From Halocatena halophila (GTDB taxonomy: Archaea > Halobacteriota > Halobacteria > Halobacteriales > Haloarculaceae), in the NCBI GenBank assembly GCA_027563145.1, contig CP071306.1:2356001-2420000 (forward strand): a stretch of 64,000 nucleotides of DNA, in the 5' to 3' direction. Position numbers and translations under genes: made by a program. The notes beneath the pieces were generated by a model that was given only the letters and a program-made list of their open reading frames with translations, was not told where the DNA came from and made no database searches. Position 1 is the first letter of the stretch, and every line of letters starts with the position of its first letter. Of this stretch, positions 8,979-18,075 are shown one piece after another.

Positions 8979-9001
8979 GAGTGGTGACATTTGTATAGGT
9001 C

Positions 9002-9367
9002 ATGTCAGAGGCACAGTCAGTCTCCGGCGTATCGCGCATCGAACGCGACCTGACCGCGTTCCAGCAGAACATCCTGGTCATCCTTTCGGAGGACGCCCGC
9101 TATGGCCTGGCGATCAAACGAGAGCTAGAGCAGTACTACGGATCGGAGGTCAATCATGGTCGACTGTACCCCAACCTCGACGATCTGGTGGAGATGGGGC
9201 TGGTCGAAAAGAGCGAACTCGATAAACGGACCAATCAGTACGCACTAACCGAGGAGGGACACGACGCAGTCATCGATCAGCTGTCGTGGATCTTCTCGCG
9301 ATTTGCGACGAACAAGAGCCGTGCCGACGAGATTCGGGCGCTCGTCGAGTCAGCCCAGCAGCATTGA
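9002..9367 (+). CDS. PadR-family winged-helix regulator
   Basis: The 121-residue protein has the PadR winged helix: FQQNILVILSEDARYGLAIK leading into the recognition segment with GRLYPNLDDLVEMGLVEKSE, then the wing (RTNQYALTEEGHDAV). A short C-terminal helix (residues about 95-120) would form the dimer interface. In this family the NHGRLYPNL sequence replaces the bacterial GTIYPAL. It is divergent from ppa across an AT-rich 220-base gap. Haloarchaeal genomes carry several such regulators of unknown targets. Confidence 0.88.
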   Translation: MSEAQSVSGVSRIERDLTAFQQNILVILSEDARYGLAIKRELEQYYGSEVNHGRLYPNLDDLVEMGLVEKSELDKRTNQYALTEEGHDAVIDQLSWIFSRFATNKSRADEIRALVESAQQH

Positions 9368-9379
9368 TCGATATCGCGC

Positions 9380-9898
9380 TCACTGTCGGGCACAGTCGAG
9401 TGCGAGCCTGATCGATTCCTCCACGACCACTCTCTGAGATTTGCTTGGCCATGCGTTCCGCGGATAGTACTCTTCGAGGAACTCCTCTCGGTGAATGTCG
9501 CTGCTCTCTGCGATCGTGACGCCGTAATGGTTCGAGCAGAAATCAGCGAACGCCCTGACGTTTTCGCCATGGGTCTCACCCCACTGCTCGGTCACCCGCT
9601 CGACCACCTCGCGGTTGCGTGCATCGACGGTTTCCCAGTCAGCACTCGAGGTTAGCAGTGGGCGTTCGATCGCCCGCTCGGTGTCGTCGATCCGATCGAT
9701 TTCGACAGTTCCATCGACGATCCAGTCGTCAGGATAGCAGACGAGTGTTTCGTCTGTTTCACGCTCTCTGGCAACGTAGCCGTGTTCGGCCAGCAACGCA
9801 TCGCGTCGTTCGCGGGCGGCGGTTGCCACCTCGTCAGCCCCATCGCGTGCAATGCGCGTGAGCCGAGTGACCTCCTCGACCGTCTCCTCAGGAATCAT
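9380..9898 (-). CDS. rnhA-operon protein, DUF7108-like
   Basis: A 172-residue acidic protein beginning MIPEETVEEVTRLTRIARDG. It has an N-terminal helical segment with VATAARERRDALLAEHGY, a central strand-rich part (LVCYPDDWIVDGTVEIDRID) and a helical C-terminus with FADFCSNHYG and FLEEYYPRNAWPSK. I recognise the arrangement as the 'rnhA operon protein' of haloarchaea. Its ATG at 9898 overlaps the end of rnhA by 11 bases, so the two are translated together. Biochemical function unknown; the association suggests nucleic acid metabolism. Confidence 0.82.
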   Translation of the reverse strand: MIPEETVEEVTRLTRIARDGADEVATAARERRDALLAEHGYVARERETDETLVCYPDDWIVDGTVEIDRIDDTERAIERPLLTSSADWETVDARNREVVERVTEQWGETHGENVRAFADFCSNHYGVTIAESSDIHREEFLEEYYPRNAWPSKSQRVVVEESIRLALDCARQ

Positions 9899-10484
9899 TG
9901 TCGAACGCTTCGTTGGCAAGGCTATCGGCCCGTTCGTTCACTTCGCGTGGCACGTGTTGGAGTGACCAGCTATCGACCGAGGAGAGCAGTTCACGAACGC
10001 GAACCCGACGCTCTTTCAGGCCCGGATCGTTCGTGTTCCAGGCACCCGTCACCTGCTTGACGATCAGCTCGGAATCACCACGGATCTCGAGGTGGTCGAA
10101 GCCGTAGTCAATTGCCACTTCGATCGCTCGAATCAGCGCCTCGTACTCCGCCCGGTTGTTCGTGGTCTCACCGATCGTTTCGCTTCCCTCGGTGACGATC
10201 CCGCCGTCGGTGACGATCACCCAGCCGATCGCTGCAGGCCCCGGATTGTTCCGTGCAGCGCCGTCGAAATAGACGTGTGCACGCCCGCCGTACTCACCAA
10301 GGAGCCCAACCAGACGATCGGTATCCTGACCCTGAATGAGAACCTTCTCGTCGTAGGCGACAGCCGTCGCGTTCTCGGTGGTGACTCGCCAGCGTTCGTG
10401 GTCGGTGTTTCCCGATGAAACCTCGAACCCGGCGGCTTCGAGGTGCTCTCTCGCGTCAGCCGGGTCACACTCGATGACTGGCAT
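9888..10484 (-). CDS. rnhA: Ribonuclease HI
   Basis: The 198-residue product has an N-terminal segment of about 65 residues followed by a type 1 RNase H domain. The four acidic catalytic residues appear in order: AHVYFDGAARNNPGP, NNRAEYEAL, IRGDSELIVKQV and VNERADSLANEA. It lacks the basic protrusion of bacterial RNase HI, like the characterised Halobacterium enzyme. It removes RNA from RNA/DNA hybrids such as Okazaki primers. I chose ATG 10484 (MPVIECDPADAREHL); the in-frame extension to 10553 is rich in basic and serine residues and unlikely. The partner gene overlaps its 3' end. Confidence 0.93.
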   Translation of the reverse strand: MPVIECDPADAREHLEAAGFEVSSGNTDHERWRVTTENATAVAYDEKVLIQGQDTDRLVGLLGEYGGRAHVYFDGAARNNPGPAAIGWVIVTDGGIVTEGSETIGETTNNRAEYEALIRAIEVAIDYGFDHLEIRGDSELIVKQVTGAWNTNDPGLKERRVRVRELLSSVDSWSLQHVPREVNERADSLANEAFDNDS

Positions 10485-10618
10485 ACCAACCGCTCGCCCG
10501 TGCGCTGATAAGTGCGTTCCGGTCGATTCGCCACAAACACGTGGACTGCTCACAGGATGCGTTCGTGATCACTTTCGGGCACCGAAAATGCGGCAGATTA
10601 CTCCAGGTTACGGAAGTC

Positions 10619-10627
10619 CTAAATATG
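10619..10627 (+). promoter_or_regulatory. TATA box of tfb
   Basis: CTAAATATG is centred about 30 bases before the tfb ATG at 10653. A second AT-rich TATAAAAA sits only 5-12 bases before the start, too close to be the functional box for this start. The sequence just ahead of the start reads ATGCGATGA, a two-codon frame overlapping the tfb ATG. Confidence 0.5.
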
Positions 10628-10652
10628 CTCACCGAGGTAGTATAAAAATGCG

Positions 10653-11609
10653 ATGACACGGTCCACCCGTACGCGGGAGCGCGAGCAGGAAACGGAAAAT
10701 GAAACGGAAAGCACGCGAGAATGTCCCGAATGCGGGTCCGACCAACTGATAAAGAGTTCGGATCGTGGTGAACTCATTTGTGACGACTGTGGGCTCGTCA
10801 TCGAGGAGGAGAAAATCGATCCTGGTCCAGAGTGGCGAGCGTTCAACCACCAGGAGCGCCAGCAAAAATCCCGCGTCGGTGCACCAACCACGCAGACGAT
10901 GCACGACAAGGGGTTGACGACGACGATCGACTGGAAGGATAAAGACGCCTACGGACGATCGATTTCCTCGAAAAAGCGGAGCCAGATGCACCGACTGCGC
11001 AAATGGCAAGAGCGCATTCGCACGAAAGACGCTGGGGAACGCAATCTCCAGTTTGCACTTTCTGAGATCGATCGGATGGCCAGCGCACTGGGTGTTCCCC
11101 GGTCAGTTCGTGAGGTTGCGTCAGTGATCTATCGTCGCGCGTTGAACGACGATCTGATTCGCGGGCGATCGATCGAGGGGGTGGCCACGTCTGCGCTGTA
11201 TGCCGCCTGTCGGAAAGAGGGAATCCCACGGAGTCTCGAGGAAATATCGGAGGTGTCGCGGGTCGAACGCAAGGAGATTGGCCGCACGTACCGATACATC
11301 TCACAGGAACTCGCCCTGGAGATGGAGCCGGTCGATCCCAAAAAGTACGTCCCCCGATTTTGTTCGGAGCTTGATCTTTCAGAAGAGGTCAAAGCCAAAG
11401 CCAACGAGATAATCACCACAACCGCAGAAGAGGGCCTGTTGTCGGGAAAATCACCGACAGGGTATGCGGCGGCGGCAATCTATGCCGCGTCGCTGCTCTG
11501 TAACGAAAAGAAAACACAGCGGGAGGTCGCAGATGTCGCACAGGTAACCGAGGTTACCATCCGGAATCGCTACCAGGAGCAGATCGAGGCGATGGGCATT
11601 CATAGCTGA
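10653..11609 (+). CDS. tfb: Transcription initiation factor IIB (TFB)
   Basis: The 318-residue protein has the full TFB architecture: a charged N-terminal tail, a zinc ribbon with CPECGSDQL and CDDCG (residues about 24-46), a B-finger/linker region ([20 protein letters not shown]) and two cyclin-like repeats, the second containing [19 protein letters not shown]. The helix-turn-helix of the C-terminal repeat ([20 protein letters not shown]) contacts the BRE next to the TATA box. It bridges TBP-bound promoters to RNA polymerase. Haloarchaea carry many tfb paralogues; I cannot number this one. It is a single-gene unit. Confidence 0.96.
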   Translation: MTRSTRTREREQETENETESTRECPECGSDQLIKSSDRGELICDDCGLVIEEEKIDPGPEWRAFNHQERQQKSRVGAPTTQTMHDKGLTTTIDWKDKDAYGRSISSKKRSQMHRLRKWQERIRTKDAGERNLQFALSEIDRMASALGVPRSVREVASVIYRRALNDDLIRGRSIEGVATSALYAACRKEGIPRSLEEISEVSRVERKEIGRTYRYISQELALEMEPVDPKKYVPRFCSELDLSEEVKAKANEIITTTAEEGLLSGKSPTGYAAAAIYAASLLCNEKKTQREVADVAQVTEVTIRNRYQEQIEAMGIHS

Positions 11610-11685
11610 GGCTGGTCACGGTTTCGGATCTCGTTCTCCCCGTTTTTGCTCAAGGTTGAAATCCGTCGAGTACCTTCACTACACA

Positions 11686-12942
11686 ATGAATCTCGAGGAG
11701 TTCATCGACGACTTCGAGCGTGACGAGGAGGCACAGCGCCGTCGTCTCGCTGCAGAGAAGTCCTATGCAATCACTGAACATCTCGAGGCCGTCGAGGACA
11801 GACTCGAGGCGACGCTGCAGGGCGATTCGCTCTTTGGCTCGACTGCGCCGGACATTTTCGTCGGTCGCTCTGGCTATCCCTCGGTTTCTGCGGGCGTTCT
11901 TTCGCCGGTTGATCCGGACACCGATGCCAGTCGCTATGTCACCAGCAGCGACTGGTACGAGCGTGGACTATCGATCGATTCGGTATTTCAGGCCCGATCC
12001 GGGCTGTTGAATGCGAACCAGCCGACGAACGTCCACGTCGCCGACGCCTGGAATGGGTTCACCGGCGTTCGGCGCGAGGTGGCGATCGCTGACCGGCCGG
12101 TCGATGTGGAGGTAGAACTCGCGAATCAGCCAACAGTGGATCTCTCGGTCGATTCGATCGCTTCGCCGAGCGGTCCGAGGGCGACGGCTGACGACGCCCA
12201 GCTAGCGGAGAATCCCCACGTTCCCCGTGCGGTCGAAAAGACGCTCTCGGACGACGATTGGCGGGCCACGGGAGCGATGACGTATCTGTACAACCGTGGG
12301 TTCGACGTCTACGAGATTAACACGATTCTTTCGGCGGGGGCGCTAGGACAGACGAGCCAGCGCAAGCTCGTTCCCACCCGATGGTCGATCACTGCGGTGG
12401 ACGATACGGTATCGCAGTATCTCCGCGGGACGATACGGAACGCCTCCTCGATCGATCAAACCGAAGTACGATATGCCGAATTCCTCGGCAACCAGTTCTG
12501 GGTCATACTCACGCCAGGGCGCTGGGAGTTCGAGCTGGTGGAGATGAAAGCACCCCAGAGCGTCTGGAATCCACGGGGTGGCGACTACTGGATCGGCAGC
12601 GACCACGAGTCGTTCGAGGGTCGGACGGAGTACGTTGACGAGACCGCTGGGGCGTACTACGCCGCCAGACTCGGCGTTCTTGAGGCGCTTGCAGAACGGG
12701 ATCGCCAGGCGACTGCGCTCGTGTTGCGCAACGTGACCGATGCGTACTGGGGCCCGGTTGGCGTCTGGTTGATCCGCGAGACCGTTCGCGATGCCGTCTC
12801 GAACGAGTCGGCGACGGCTGAATCGTTCCACGGCGCGATCGAACGGATCGCGAATGAACTCCCGATCAGCCACGACAGACTCCAGCGTCACTCAGTGCTG
12901 ACGGCCGGTCGACAGACGACGCTCTCGGCGTTCGATCGGTGA
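11686..12942 (+). CDS. nreA: NreA-like DNA repair protein with C-terminal PIP box
   Basis: The 418-residue product matches archaeal Nre proteins (DUF650 then DUF651): the first domain has APDIFVGRSGYPSVSAGVL at residues about 46-64, and the second has EFLGNQFWVILTPGRWEFEL and WGPVGVWLIRETV. It ends RQTTLSAFDR, in which QTTLSAFD is a PCNA-interacting (PIP) motif, as reported for Haloferax NreA, which acts with PCNA in repair of alkylation damage. I chose ATG 11686; a TTG at 11656 is in frame. The N-terminal zinc motif found in NreB is absent. It lies downstream of tfb in the same direction with a 76-base gap. Confidence 0.9.
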   Translation: MNLEEFIDDFERDEEAQRRRLAAEKSYAITEHLEAVEDRLEATLQGDSLFGSTAPDIFVGRSGYPSVSAGVLSPVDPDTDASRYVTSSDWYERGLSIDSVFQARSGLLNANQPTNVHVADAWNGFTGVRREVAIADRPVDVEVELANQPTVDLSVDSIASPSGPRATADDAQLAENPHVPRAVEKTLSDDDWRATGAMTYLYNRGFDVYEINTILSAGALGQTSQRKLVPTRWSITAVDDTVSQYLRGTIRNASSIDQTEVRYAEFLGNQFWVILTPGRWEFELVEMKAPQSVWNPRGGDYWIGSDHESFEGRTEYVDETAGAYYAARLGVLEALAERDRQATALVLRNVTDAYWGPVGVWLIRETVRDAVSNESATAESFHGAIERIANELPISHDRLQRHSVLTAGRQTTLSAFDR

Positions 12943-12957
12943 AAAACTGAGATATCC

Positions 12958-13245
12958 TTACTCCTCGGCCGTGACAACGGGACCGTCGCCGATCACCGAT
13001 CGGATGGCGTCGGTGAGATCCTGTTCGCGTGGGAAGTACGTCTCATCGATGTCGGCGAGCACGTCGGCGAGGTCCTGTGGGCCATCGGCAGTTCGGATTG
13101 CCGAATCTCCCTCGCGGCGAACGACCTCGCTTTTTGGAATGCCGTAGTGGAGTCGTGACGTGATCCGGGCAAGCGGTGCCCCCTCCACCGGTGGCCCCCT
13201 GCCGAGCTCGACGGCCGGTTCGGACTCCTCGTCAGTGTCAGCCAT
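12958..13245 (-). CDS. Small conserved haloarchaeal protein, DUF5789-like
   Basis: A 95-residue acidic protein with the segment GRGPPVEGAPLARITSRLHY followed by IPKSEVVRREGD and TADGPQDLADVL. These features match the haloarchaeal DUF5789 family as I remember it. The first half looks like a small winged-helix-like or cold-shock-sized domain, but no role is known. A TATA-like TATTAATC lies about 27 bases upstream of its ATG. It is divergent from the DUF5788-polX operon and converges with nreA, whose stop is 15 bases away. Confidence 0.82.
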   Translation of the reverse strand: MADTDEESEPAVELGRGPPVEGAPLARITSRLHYGIPKSEVVRREGDSAIRTADGPQDLADVLADIDETYFPREQDLTDAIRSVIGDGPVVTAEE

Positions 13246-13330
13246 GTCGGTATCTCCGGCCGGTTTACGATTAATACTGTCGGTTCAGCTGTGCGGTGTT
13301 CCTATTGTGTCCGAGATCCTACGCGGTTGT

Positions 13331-13768
13331 ATGGAACCGTTCGAGCGAAAGCAACTTCTCGAGCGCATCGATCGGGACGGCGCCACCGTCGGCCGGCAGA
13401 TCCCGGCCGAAATCGACGTGCAGGGCGAAACCGTCGAACTGCGATCGTTCGTGTTCGAGACCAAGCGCCTGGCCTCCATTCCTAGCGAGCGCCGCGAACG
13501 CATCGAGACACTAAAAGTTGCGTTGCGGCGCGAGCGAACCGAGCGCGTCGATCGCATCGAAAACGAGGACCTCGAATACGAGACTGCAGACCAGCTCGCA
13601 GACAGCGTGATCGGTATCGATCGGGCGCTGTCGGCGCTTTCACAGCTCGGCCCAGTCGATCTCGAGGCCGAAATCGCGGCCAAAGAAGCCGCGGATTCGA
13701 AACGGTGGCAGCACTTCCTCAAGCAGGCACTCGGGAAGGACGAAACCACAAAGCGAGGCCGGCGATGA
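13331..13768 (+). CDS. Conserved haloarchaeal protein, DUF5788-like
   Basis: The 145-residue protein from ATG 13331 (MEPFERKQLLERIDRDGATV) is acidic and largely helical, with EIDVQGETVELRSFVFETKR and LADSVIGIDRALSALSQLG as the recognisable segments. I identify it as DUF5788. Earlier in-frame codons overlap the divergent DUF5789-like gene and are not used. Its TGA overlaps the polX ATG (ATGA at 13765-13768), so translation is coupled, suggesting a helper role around DNA repair. Function not known. Confidence 0.82.
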   Translation: MEPFERKQLLERIDRDGATVGRQIPAEIDVQGETVELRSFVFETKRLASIPSERRERIETLKVALRRERTERVDRIENEDLEYETADQLADSVIGIDRALSALSQLGPVDLEAEIAAKEAADSKRWQHFLKQALGKDETTKRGRR

Positions 13769-15513
13769 CGAGTAGCAACGACGAACTCGCGAGCCTGTTC
13801 GAAGAGCTCGCCGACCGCCTTGAGGCCCAGGATGTGGCCTACAAACCGACAGCGTACCGTCGAGCAGCAGAAAACATTCGTGAGTTTCCCGACACCGTCG
13901 CTGCGCTTGCCGAAACCGACGGGGCCGAGGCCGTCCAGCAGATCGATCGGGTGGGCGAAGCGATCGCCGAGAAGATCGTCGAATACGTTGAAACCGGCAA
14001 AATCGAAGAACTCGAAGCACAGCGCGAGGCGCTGCCCGTAGACATTGCCGGACTCACGAGCGTCGAGGGTGTCGGACCGAAATCCGTGGGAACGCTGTAT
14101 TCGGCGCTTGGCATCGAAACGCTCTCTGATCTCGAAACTGCTGCCGAAGACGAACAGATCCAGACGGTTTCCGGGTTTGGCCCGAAAACCGAGTCAAACA
14201 TCCTCGAGAACATCGAATTTGCAAAACGGGCTCAACAGCGCCAGCTCCTTGGCGAAGCGCTCCCGATTGGGACCGATCTCATGGCCTATCTCGATGAGAT
14301 TGCGGCCGTCGAACGGTGTGAAACGGCGGGCTCGCTCCGCCGATGGCGTGAAACCATCGGCGACGTGGACGTACTGATCGCAAGCGACGATCCCGCTACG
14401 GTGATCGACGCCGTCGAATCCTGGCCTGCCGTCGAGAACGTAATCGAGGCCGGCAGCCAGAAAGCAAGCGTCAGAACCGAGGGGGTTCGCGTGGACTGTC
14501 GAGTGGTCGATCCAGCGGAGTTCGGTGCGGCGCTCCAGTATTTCACCGGCAGCAAAGAACACAACGTCCAGCTGCGCAATCACGCGATCGATCGTGGGCT
14601 GAAAGTGAACGAGTATGGCGTGTTCGACGTTTCTGCGATCGACGATCCCGACGCCGGCCAGCGCGTCGGCGAACGGGTTGCCGGAAGCACTGAACGCGGC
14701 GTATATAACGCGCTGGGGCTGTCGTACGTGGAACCCGAGCTCCGGGAGGGCCGTGGTGAGATCGAAGCCGCAACGGCTGGGGAGCTTCCGAATCTGATCA
14801 CTCCCGACGACATCCGTGGCGACCTTCACGTTCACACCACTAGCTCTGACGGAACGGAGTCGATCGAATCGATGGTCACGGCCGCCACAGATCGTGGATA
14901 CGAGTATCTCTGTATCACCGATCATGCAGCCGGTCCCGGCATGGTCGGTGGCGTGGGACTGACCGACGACGAACTCGAAGCACAGCTCGCTACAGTCCGA
15001 GAAATCGACGACGACGCGGATATCACCGTCTTTGCCGGCGTGGAGGCAAATATTCACGCAGACGGCGAAATCTCCGTCAGTGATGATCTGCTCGAACAGC
15101 TCGACTGCGTCGTTGGCTCACCACACGCCGCCCTCGACGGTGATGGCACCGACCGACTCCTTGAGGCCGTGAACAACCCGCTCGTCGACGTGATCGGCCA
15201 TCCAACCGGTCGGCTGCTCGGCCAGCGCTCTGGACTCGACATCGATAGCTCTACGCTTGCCATCGCGGCGGCCAATACCGACACCGCGCTCGAAGTCAAC
15301 GCGAATCCACGCCGGCTCGACCTCGATGGCACCCGGGTCCAGGCTGCAATCGACGCCGGTGCAACCATCGCCATCAACACCGACGCACATCGCTCGGAAA
15401 GCTTCGGATACGTCGACTATGGCGTCCACACCGCCCGCCGGGGCTGGGCACAACCCGACGACGTGCTCAACAGCCACTCCGTCGATGCAGTACGGGCGTT
15501 TTTCGATCGATGA
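13765..15513 (+). CDS. polX: Family X DNA polymerase with PHP exonuclease domain
   Basis: The 582-residue protein has helix-hairpin-helix repeats (TSVEGVGPKSVGTLYSALG; SGFGPKTESNIL), a family X palm with GSLRRWRETIGDVDVLI whose two aspartates hold catalytic metal, and a C-terminal PHP phosphoesterase domain starting DDIRGDLHVHTTSSDGTESI and continuing with CITDHA, GVEANIHADG and AINTDAHRSESFGY. PolX fills short gaps in base excision repair and the PHP domain supplies 3'-5' exonuclease activity. Start is the ATG overlapping the DUF5788 stop; its own stop overlaps the next gene. Confidence 0.95.
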   Translation: MTSSNDELASLFEELADRLEAQDVAYKPTAYRRAAENIREFPDTVAALAETDGAEAVQQIDRVGEAIAEKIVEYVETGKIEELEAQREALPVDIAGLTSVEGVGPKSVGTLYSALGIETLSDLETAAEDEQIQTVSGFGPKTESNILENIEFAKRAQQRQLLGEALPIGTDLMAYLDEIAAVERCETAGSLRRWRETIGDVDVLIASDDPATVIDAVESWPAVENVIEAGSQKASVRTEGVRVDCRVVDPAEFGAALQYFTGSKEHNVQLRNHAIDRGLKVNEYGVFDVSAIDDPDAGQRVGERVAGSTERGVYNALGLSYVEPELREGRGEIEAATAGELPNLITPDDIRGDLHVHTTSSDGTESIESMVTAATDRGYEYLCITDHAAGPGMVGGVGLTDDELEAQLATVREIDDDADITVFAGVEANIHADGEISVSDDLLEQLDCVVGSPHAALDGDGTDRLLEAVNNPLVDVIGHPTGRLLGQRSGLDIDSSTLAIAAANTDTALEVNANPRRLDLDGTRVQAAIDAGATIAINTDAHRSESFGYVDYGVHTARRGWAQPDDVLNSHSVDAVRAFFDR

Positions 15514-15947
15514 GCCACAAGCGACTTCTTCTCGATGTAATGTGTGGCGACCTCCGAAGTTATCTCCGAATGTGTGGCCACGACACCGTGTATGCGCTGG
15601 ATCGAGGAATCGAAGACGACGACCGCATTCGATCGATCGCCCGGACAGAACGCAGAACACTGATCACCCGGGATCGACAGCTCGCCGAGAGCGTCTCCGA
15701 TGCGATCATCCTCACCGCAACCGAGACCACCGAACAGCTGCGGACGCTGCGGGCTGTGGGAATCGAGCTCACGCTGTCGGAACCACAACGGTGTGGACGC
15801 TGCAATGGCCCTCTCGAGCGTACGCACTCCCCACGGGCGGACTCCATCCCTGATGACAATCCCGTCTGGCAGTGTTCGGACTGTGGGCAGTTCTTCTGGA
15901 AGGGTTCACACTGGGAACACGTACGGGCAACGCTTGATTCGCTCTGA
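15510..15947 (+). CDS. Mut7-C RNase-domain protein with zinc ribbon
   Basis: The 145-residue product has a PIN-like Mut7-C domain: LLLDVMCGDLRSYLRMCGHD supplies the first acidic residues, then GIEDDDRIRSIAR and TLITRDRQLAE supply the others. A C-terminal zinc ribbon follows with CGRCNGPL and CSDCGQFFWKGSHW. Members are predicted ribonucleases. The ATG overlaps the polX stop by 4 bases, making the third gene of a translationally coupled operon. RNase activity is inferred from the fold. Confidence 0.9.
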   Translation: MSHKRLLLDVMCGDLRSYLRMCGHDTVYALDRGIEDDDRIRSIARTERRTLITRDRQLAESVSDAIILTATETTEQLRTLRAVGIELTLSEPQRCGRCNGPLERTHSPRADSIPDDNPVWQCSDCGQFFWKGSHWEHVRATLDSL

Positions 15948-16164
15948 CAGATGCCGGCGAAACTAGAAAATGGATTGTCGTATCAGACTTCGAAATTTAA
16001 AGGATAAGATCTATTGACAGTATCTTTCATTTCGATACGCCGATGATGCGGCCAGAACTCGTAAAAGCGACAAACCGGTAGGTAGCACGCATATTTGGTC
16101 TACATTGGAATTACCGTAAGTATCAGTATATCACATTACAAACCTATAATAAAACTTCGAAAAT

Positions 16165-16174
16165 CTATTTTAGG
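16165..16174 (+). promoter_or_regulatory. TATA box of the exported trypsin-like protease gene
   Basis: CTATTTTAGG is centred 28 bases before the ATG at 16198. It ends a 250-base AT-rich gap (15948-16197) after the polX operon in which I see no other gene. Confidence 0.55.
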
Positions 16175-16197
16175 AATGTGACAGTACTCCAATTCGG

Positions 16198-17343
16198 ATG
16201 ACGGAAGATGACCATGGCCGTCCGGCAACCGACAGGGTACACAGCAAGCTGTCACCGGGGATGAGTCGCCGCCGCCTGCTGTCCTCACTCTCTGGGCTTG
16301 GCTTCTCGCAGGTGACCGCCCAGTTTTTGACACAGGAGGATCTTGCGGGGGCAGCATCGGACCAGGTGCCGATCGTGTGTGGCATCCACCGTGACGATCA
16401 AAACTCGGAGTACGATACGCACACGCGAAACGTTCCAGCGGACTGGTACAACGACTATCGCCACGCGACGACAGTGAAAGAAAACCTCGAATCGAAGCTA
16501 TCGAAAAAAACCGGCGTCGTGAGCGTTGGCGTCGAGCCCGGTGAACTCGGCGGAGACAACTCTCGGTTGATCGTTCGGATGGCAGAGTCGAAGATCAACC
16601 GGATGATGGGTGAGGTGCCGACGGAGATAGAGGGTGTCGAGGTCGCCGTCGAATCAGCCTCTGGCTATCGTCGACTCGGCTGTCGCAATGATCTCCGGAA
16701 CTGGTCGTCCTCACGGCGGACGATCCACGGCGGCTATGAGGTACAAGGCAATGCGTCCGCACCGATCGGAACGACCGGCGCAGCCGCATTCAAGAACGGA
16801 CAACGCTATCTCGCCACCTGCCAGCACATTTTCAGCGGCAAGAACGTCTCGGGTGCCACGTTGAAACATCCAAACGGGACACCGCTTGGCACGGTGAAGA
16901 TGAATCGGTGCATGGAAGACTACGCTATGGTGAAGCTCAACGCCGACTATCGGGTCGACCGATCGATCCGACATTCCGGATTCAACGGCATTACCGGCCA
17001 TTTCACCTACGATGGCCTCGGTCGGCTGAAGAGTCAGGGCGCACGGACACAAAAGGTCGGTCGAACGACCTGCCGAACGAGCTTTGCGAAGCTCCAGACG
17101 ACCGCAGAAACGATCTACACGGCTCCGGGCTGTGTCCCAAAGCCGTATTCGGTGTTTCACAAGGACGATTCCGGTGGAAGCGACCTCAAGCGAGGTGATA
17201 GTGGGTCGATCAGCTTTCACCAATCACCGAACAACTCCAACAAGTGTTGGCTCGTGAGCTTCATCAACTACGAGGACAGCAACACGAACGACGTGTTCGG
17301 CATCGGGATGTATCGGCTAAACGACTTTGGCTTTGGCTTCTAG
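16198..17343 (+). CDS. Exported trypsin-like serine protease
   Basis: The 381-residue precursor has a Tat-type signal (MSRRRLLSSLSGLGFSQVTA, residues 22-41). A propeptide-like region of about 140 residues follows. The catalytic domain shows a complete chymotrypsin-type triad in order: His210 in ATCQHIFSG, Asp241 in MEDYAMV and Ser335 in RGDSGSI. Several Cys residues (208, 238, 292, 312, 350) might pair outside the cell. The substrate is unknown. It stands alone after an AT-rich gap and overlaps the stop of the convergent CPBP gene by 4 bases. Its serine/asparagine-rich C-terminus differs from the acidic neighbours. Confidence 0.85.
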   Translation: MTEDDHGRPATDRVHSKLSPGMSRRRLLSSLSGLGFSQVTAQFLTQEDLAGAASDQVPIVCGIHRDDQNSEYDTHTRNVPADWYNDYRHATTVKENLESKLSKKTGVVSVGVEPGELGGDNSRLIVRMAESKINRMMGEVPTEIEGVEVAVESASGYRRLGCRNDLRNWSSSRRTIHGGYEVQGNASAPIGTTGAAAFKNGQRYLATCQHIFSGKNVSGATLKHPNGTPLGTVKMNRCMEDYAMVKLNADYRVDRSIRHSGFNGITGHFTYDGLGRLKSQGARTQKVGRTTCRTSFAKLQTTAETIYTAPGCVPKPYSVFHKDDSGGSDLKRGDSGSISFHQSPNNSNKCWLVSFINYEDSNTNDVFGIGMYRLNDFGFGF

Positions 17344-18074
17344 AAGGCACTCGTGTGCCGACCGAGCAGGCGTTCGATTCGGTCGGTACAGAGAAATTCG
17401 AGTGCGTTCACCAGATAATGGGCGACCACAACCGCGAGCAGGCTGTTCGAGATGATGAACACGACGGCAAGCGCAAATCCGAGTACGCCCGTTACGAGCA
17501 TGCCGAGTCGGCCCTGAACGCCGTGGCCCACGGCAAACACCACTGAAGAGCCTCCCGCAAAAAGCCAGGGCGACAATCCGGTCCCTACGCTCGTCACTCC
17601 AATGAGAATGGCTCGAAACAGTAGCTCTTCGAAGACGGCGATGATGGGCAACACGCCCACCAGGAGCAACACCCACGCGCTGTGGGAGTCGGGTGTAAGC
17701 TGCTCGCGAAGCCTGGCGTCGAAATCGACGTCACGAGCCTTCGCAACCATCGAACCGGCCACGTTGAACAGATACAGGAGTATTCCTGCAGTGATTCCGG
17801 TGAGCAGTCCCGTCAGTCCAACACTCGCCTGACTCGAGAACTCGACGCCGAGTGCAAATGGCGGTATCGATGTGATCCAGACTGCGATCACGAGCACCGT
17901 CGCGAACAGTCCCTGTGAGATTGCCACGTTCGCGAGCAACACGGCCGTCGATTCGTTGGCTATCGGCTCGCGCTCTGTGCTGTCGGTGACGGCTCCAGAA
18001 GAAAGTCGAGCAAGAACGAGTAACAACACGAGGACGACGCCGGCGATCGCAAAGAACGTCGTCCAGTCTGGCAC
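17340..18074 (-). CDS. CPBP-family intramembrane metalloprotease
   Basis: The 244-residue product from GTG 18074 has about seven membrane helices and the three CPBP (CAAX protease/bacteriocin-processing) motifs: EELLFRAIL with the catalytic Glu pair and Arg, SVVFAVGHG with a His, and HYLVNALEF with the final His and Asn. Members cleave within membrane proteins; some cleave prenylated CAAX tails. I chose GTG 18074 because it lies one base after the lonB stop and starts VPDWTTFFAIAGVV at the first helix; longer in-frame starts run into lonB. Transcription with lonB is likely. Confidence 0.87.
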   Translation of the reverse strand: MPDWTTFFAIAGVVLVLLLVLARLSSGAVTDSTEREPIANESTAVLLANVAISQGLFATVLVIAVWITSIPPFALGVEFSSQASVGLTGLLTGITAGILLYLFNVAGSMVAKARDVDFDARLREQLTPDSHSAWVLLLVGVLPIIAVFEELLFRAILIGVTSVGTGLSPWLFAGGSSVVFAVGHGVQGRLGMLVTGVLGFALAVVFIISNSLLAVVVAHYLVNALEFLCTDRIERLLGRHTSAF

Positions 18075-18075
18075 G

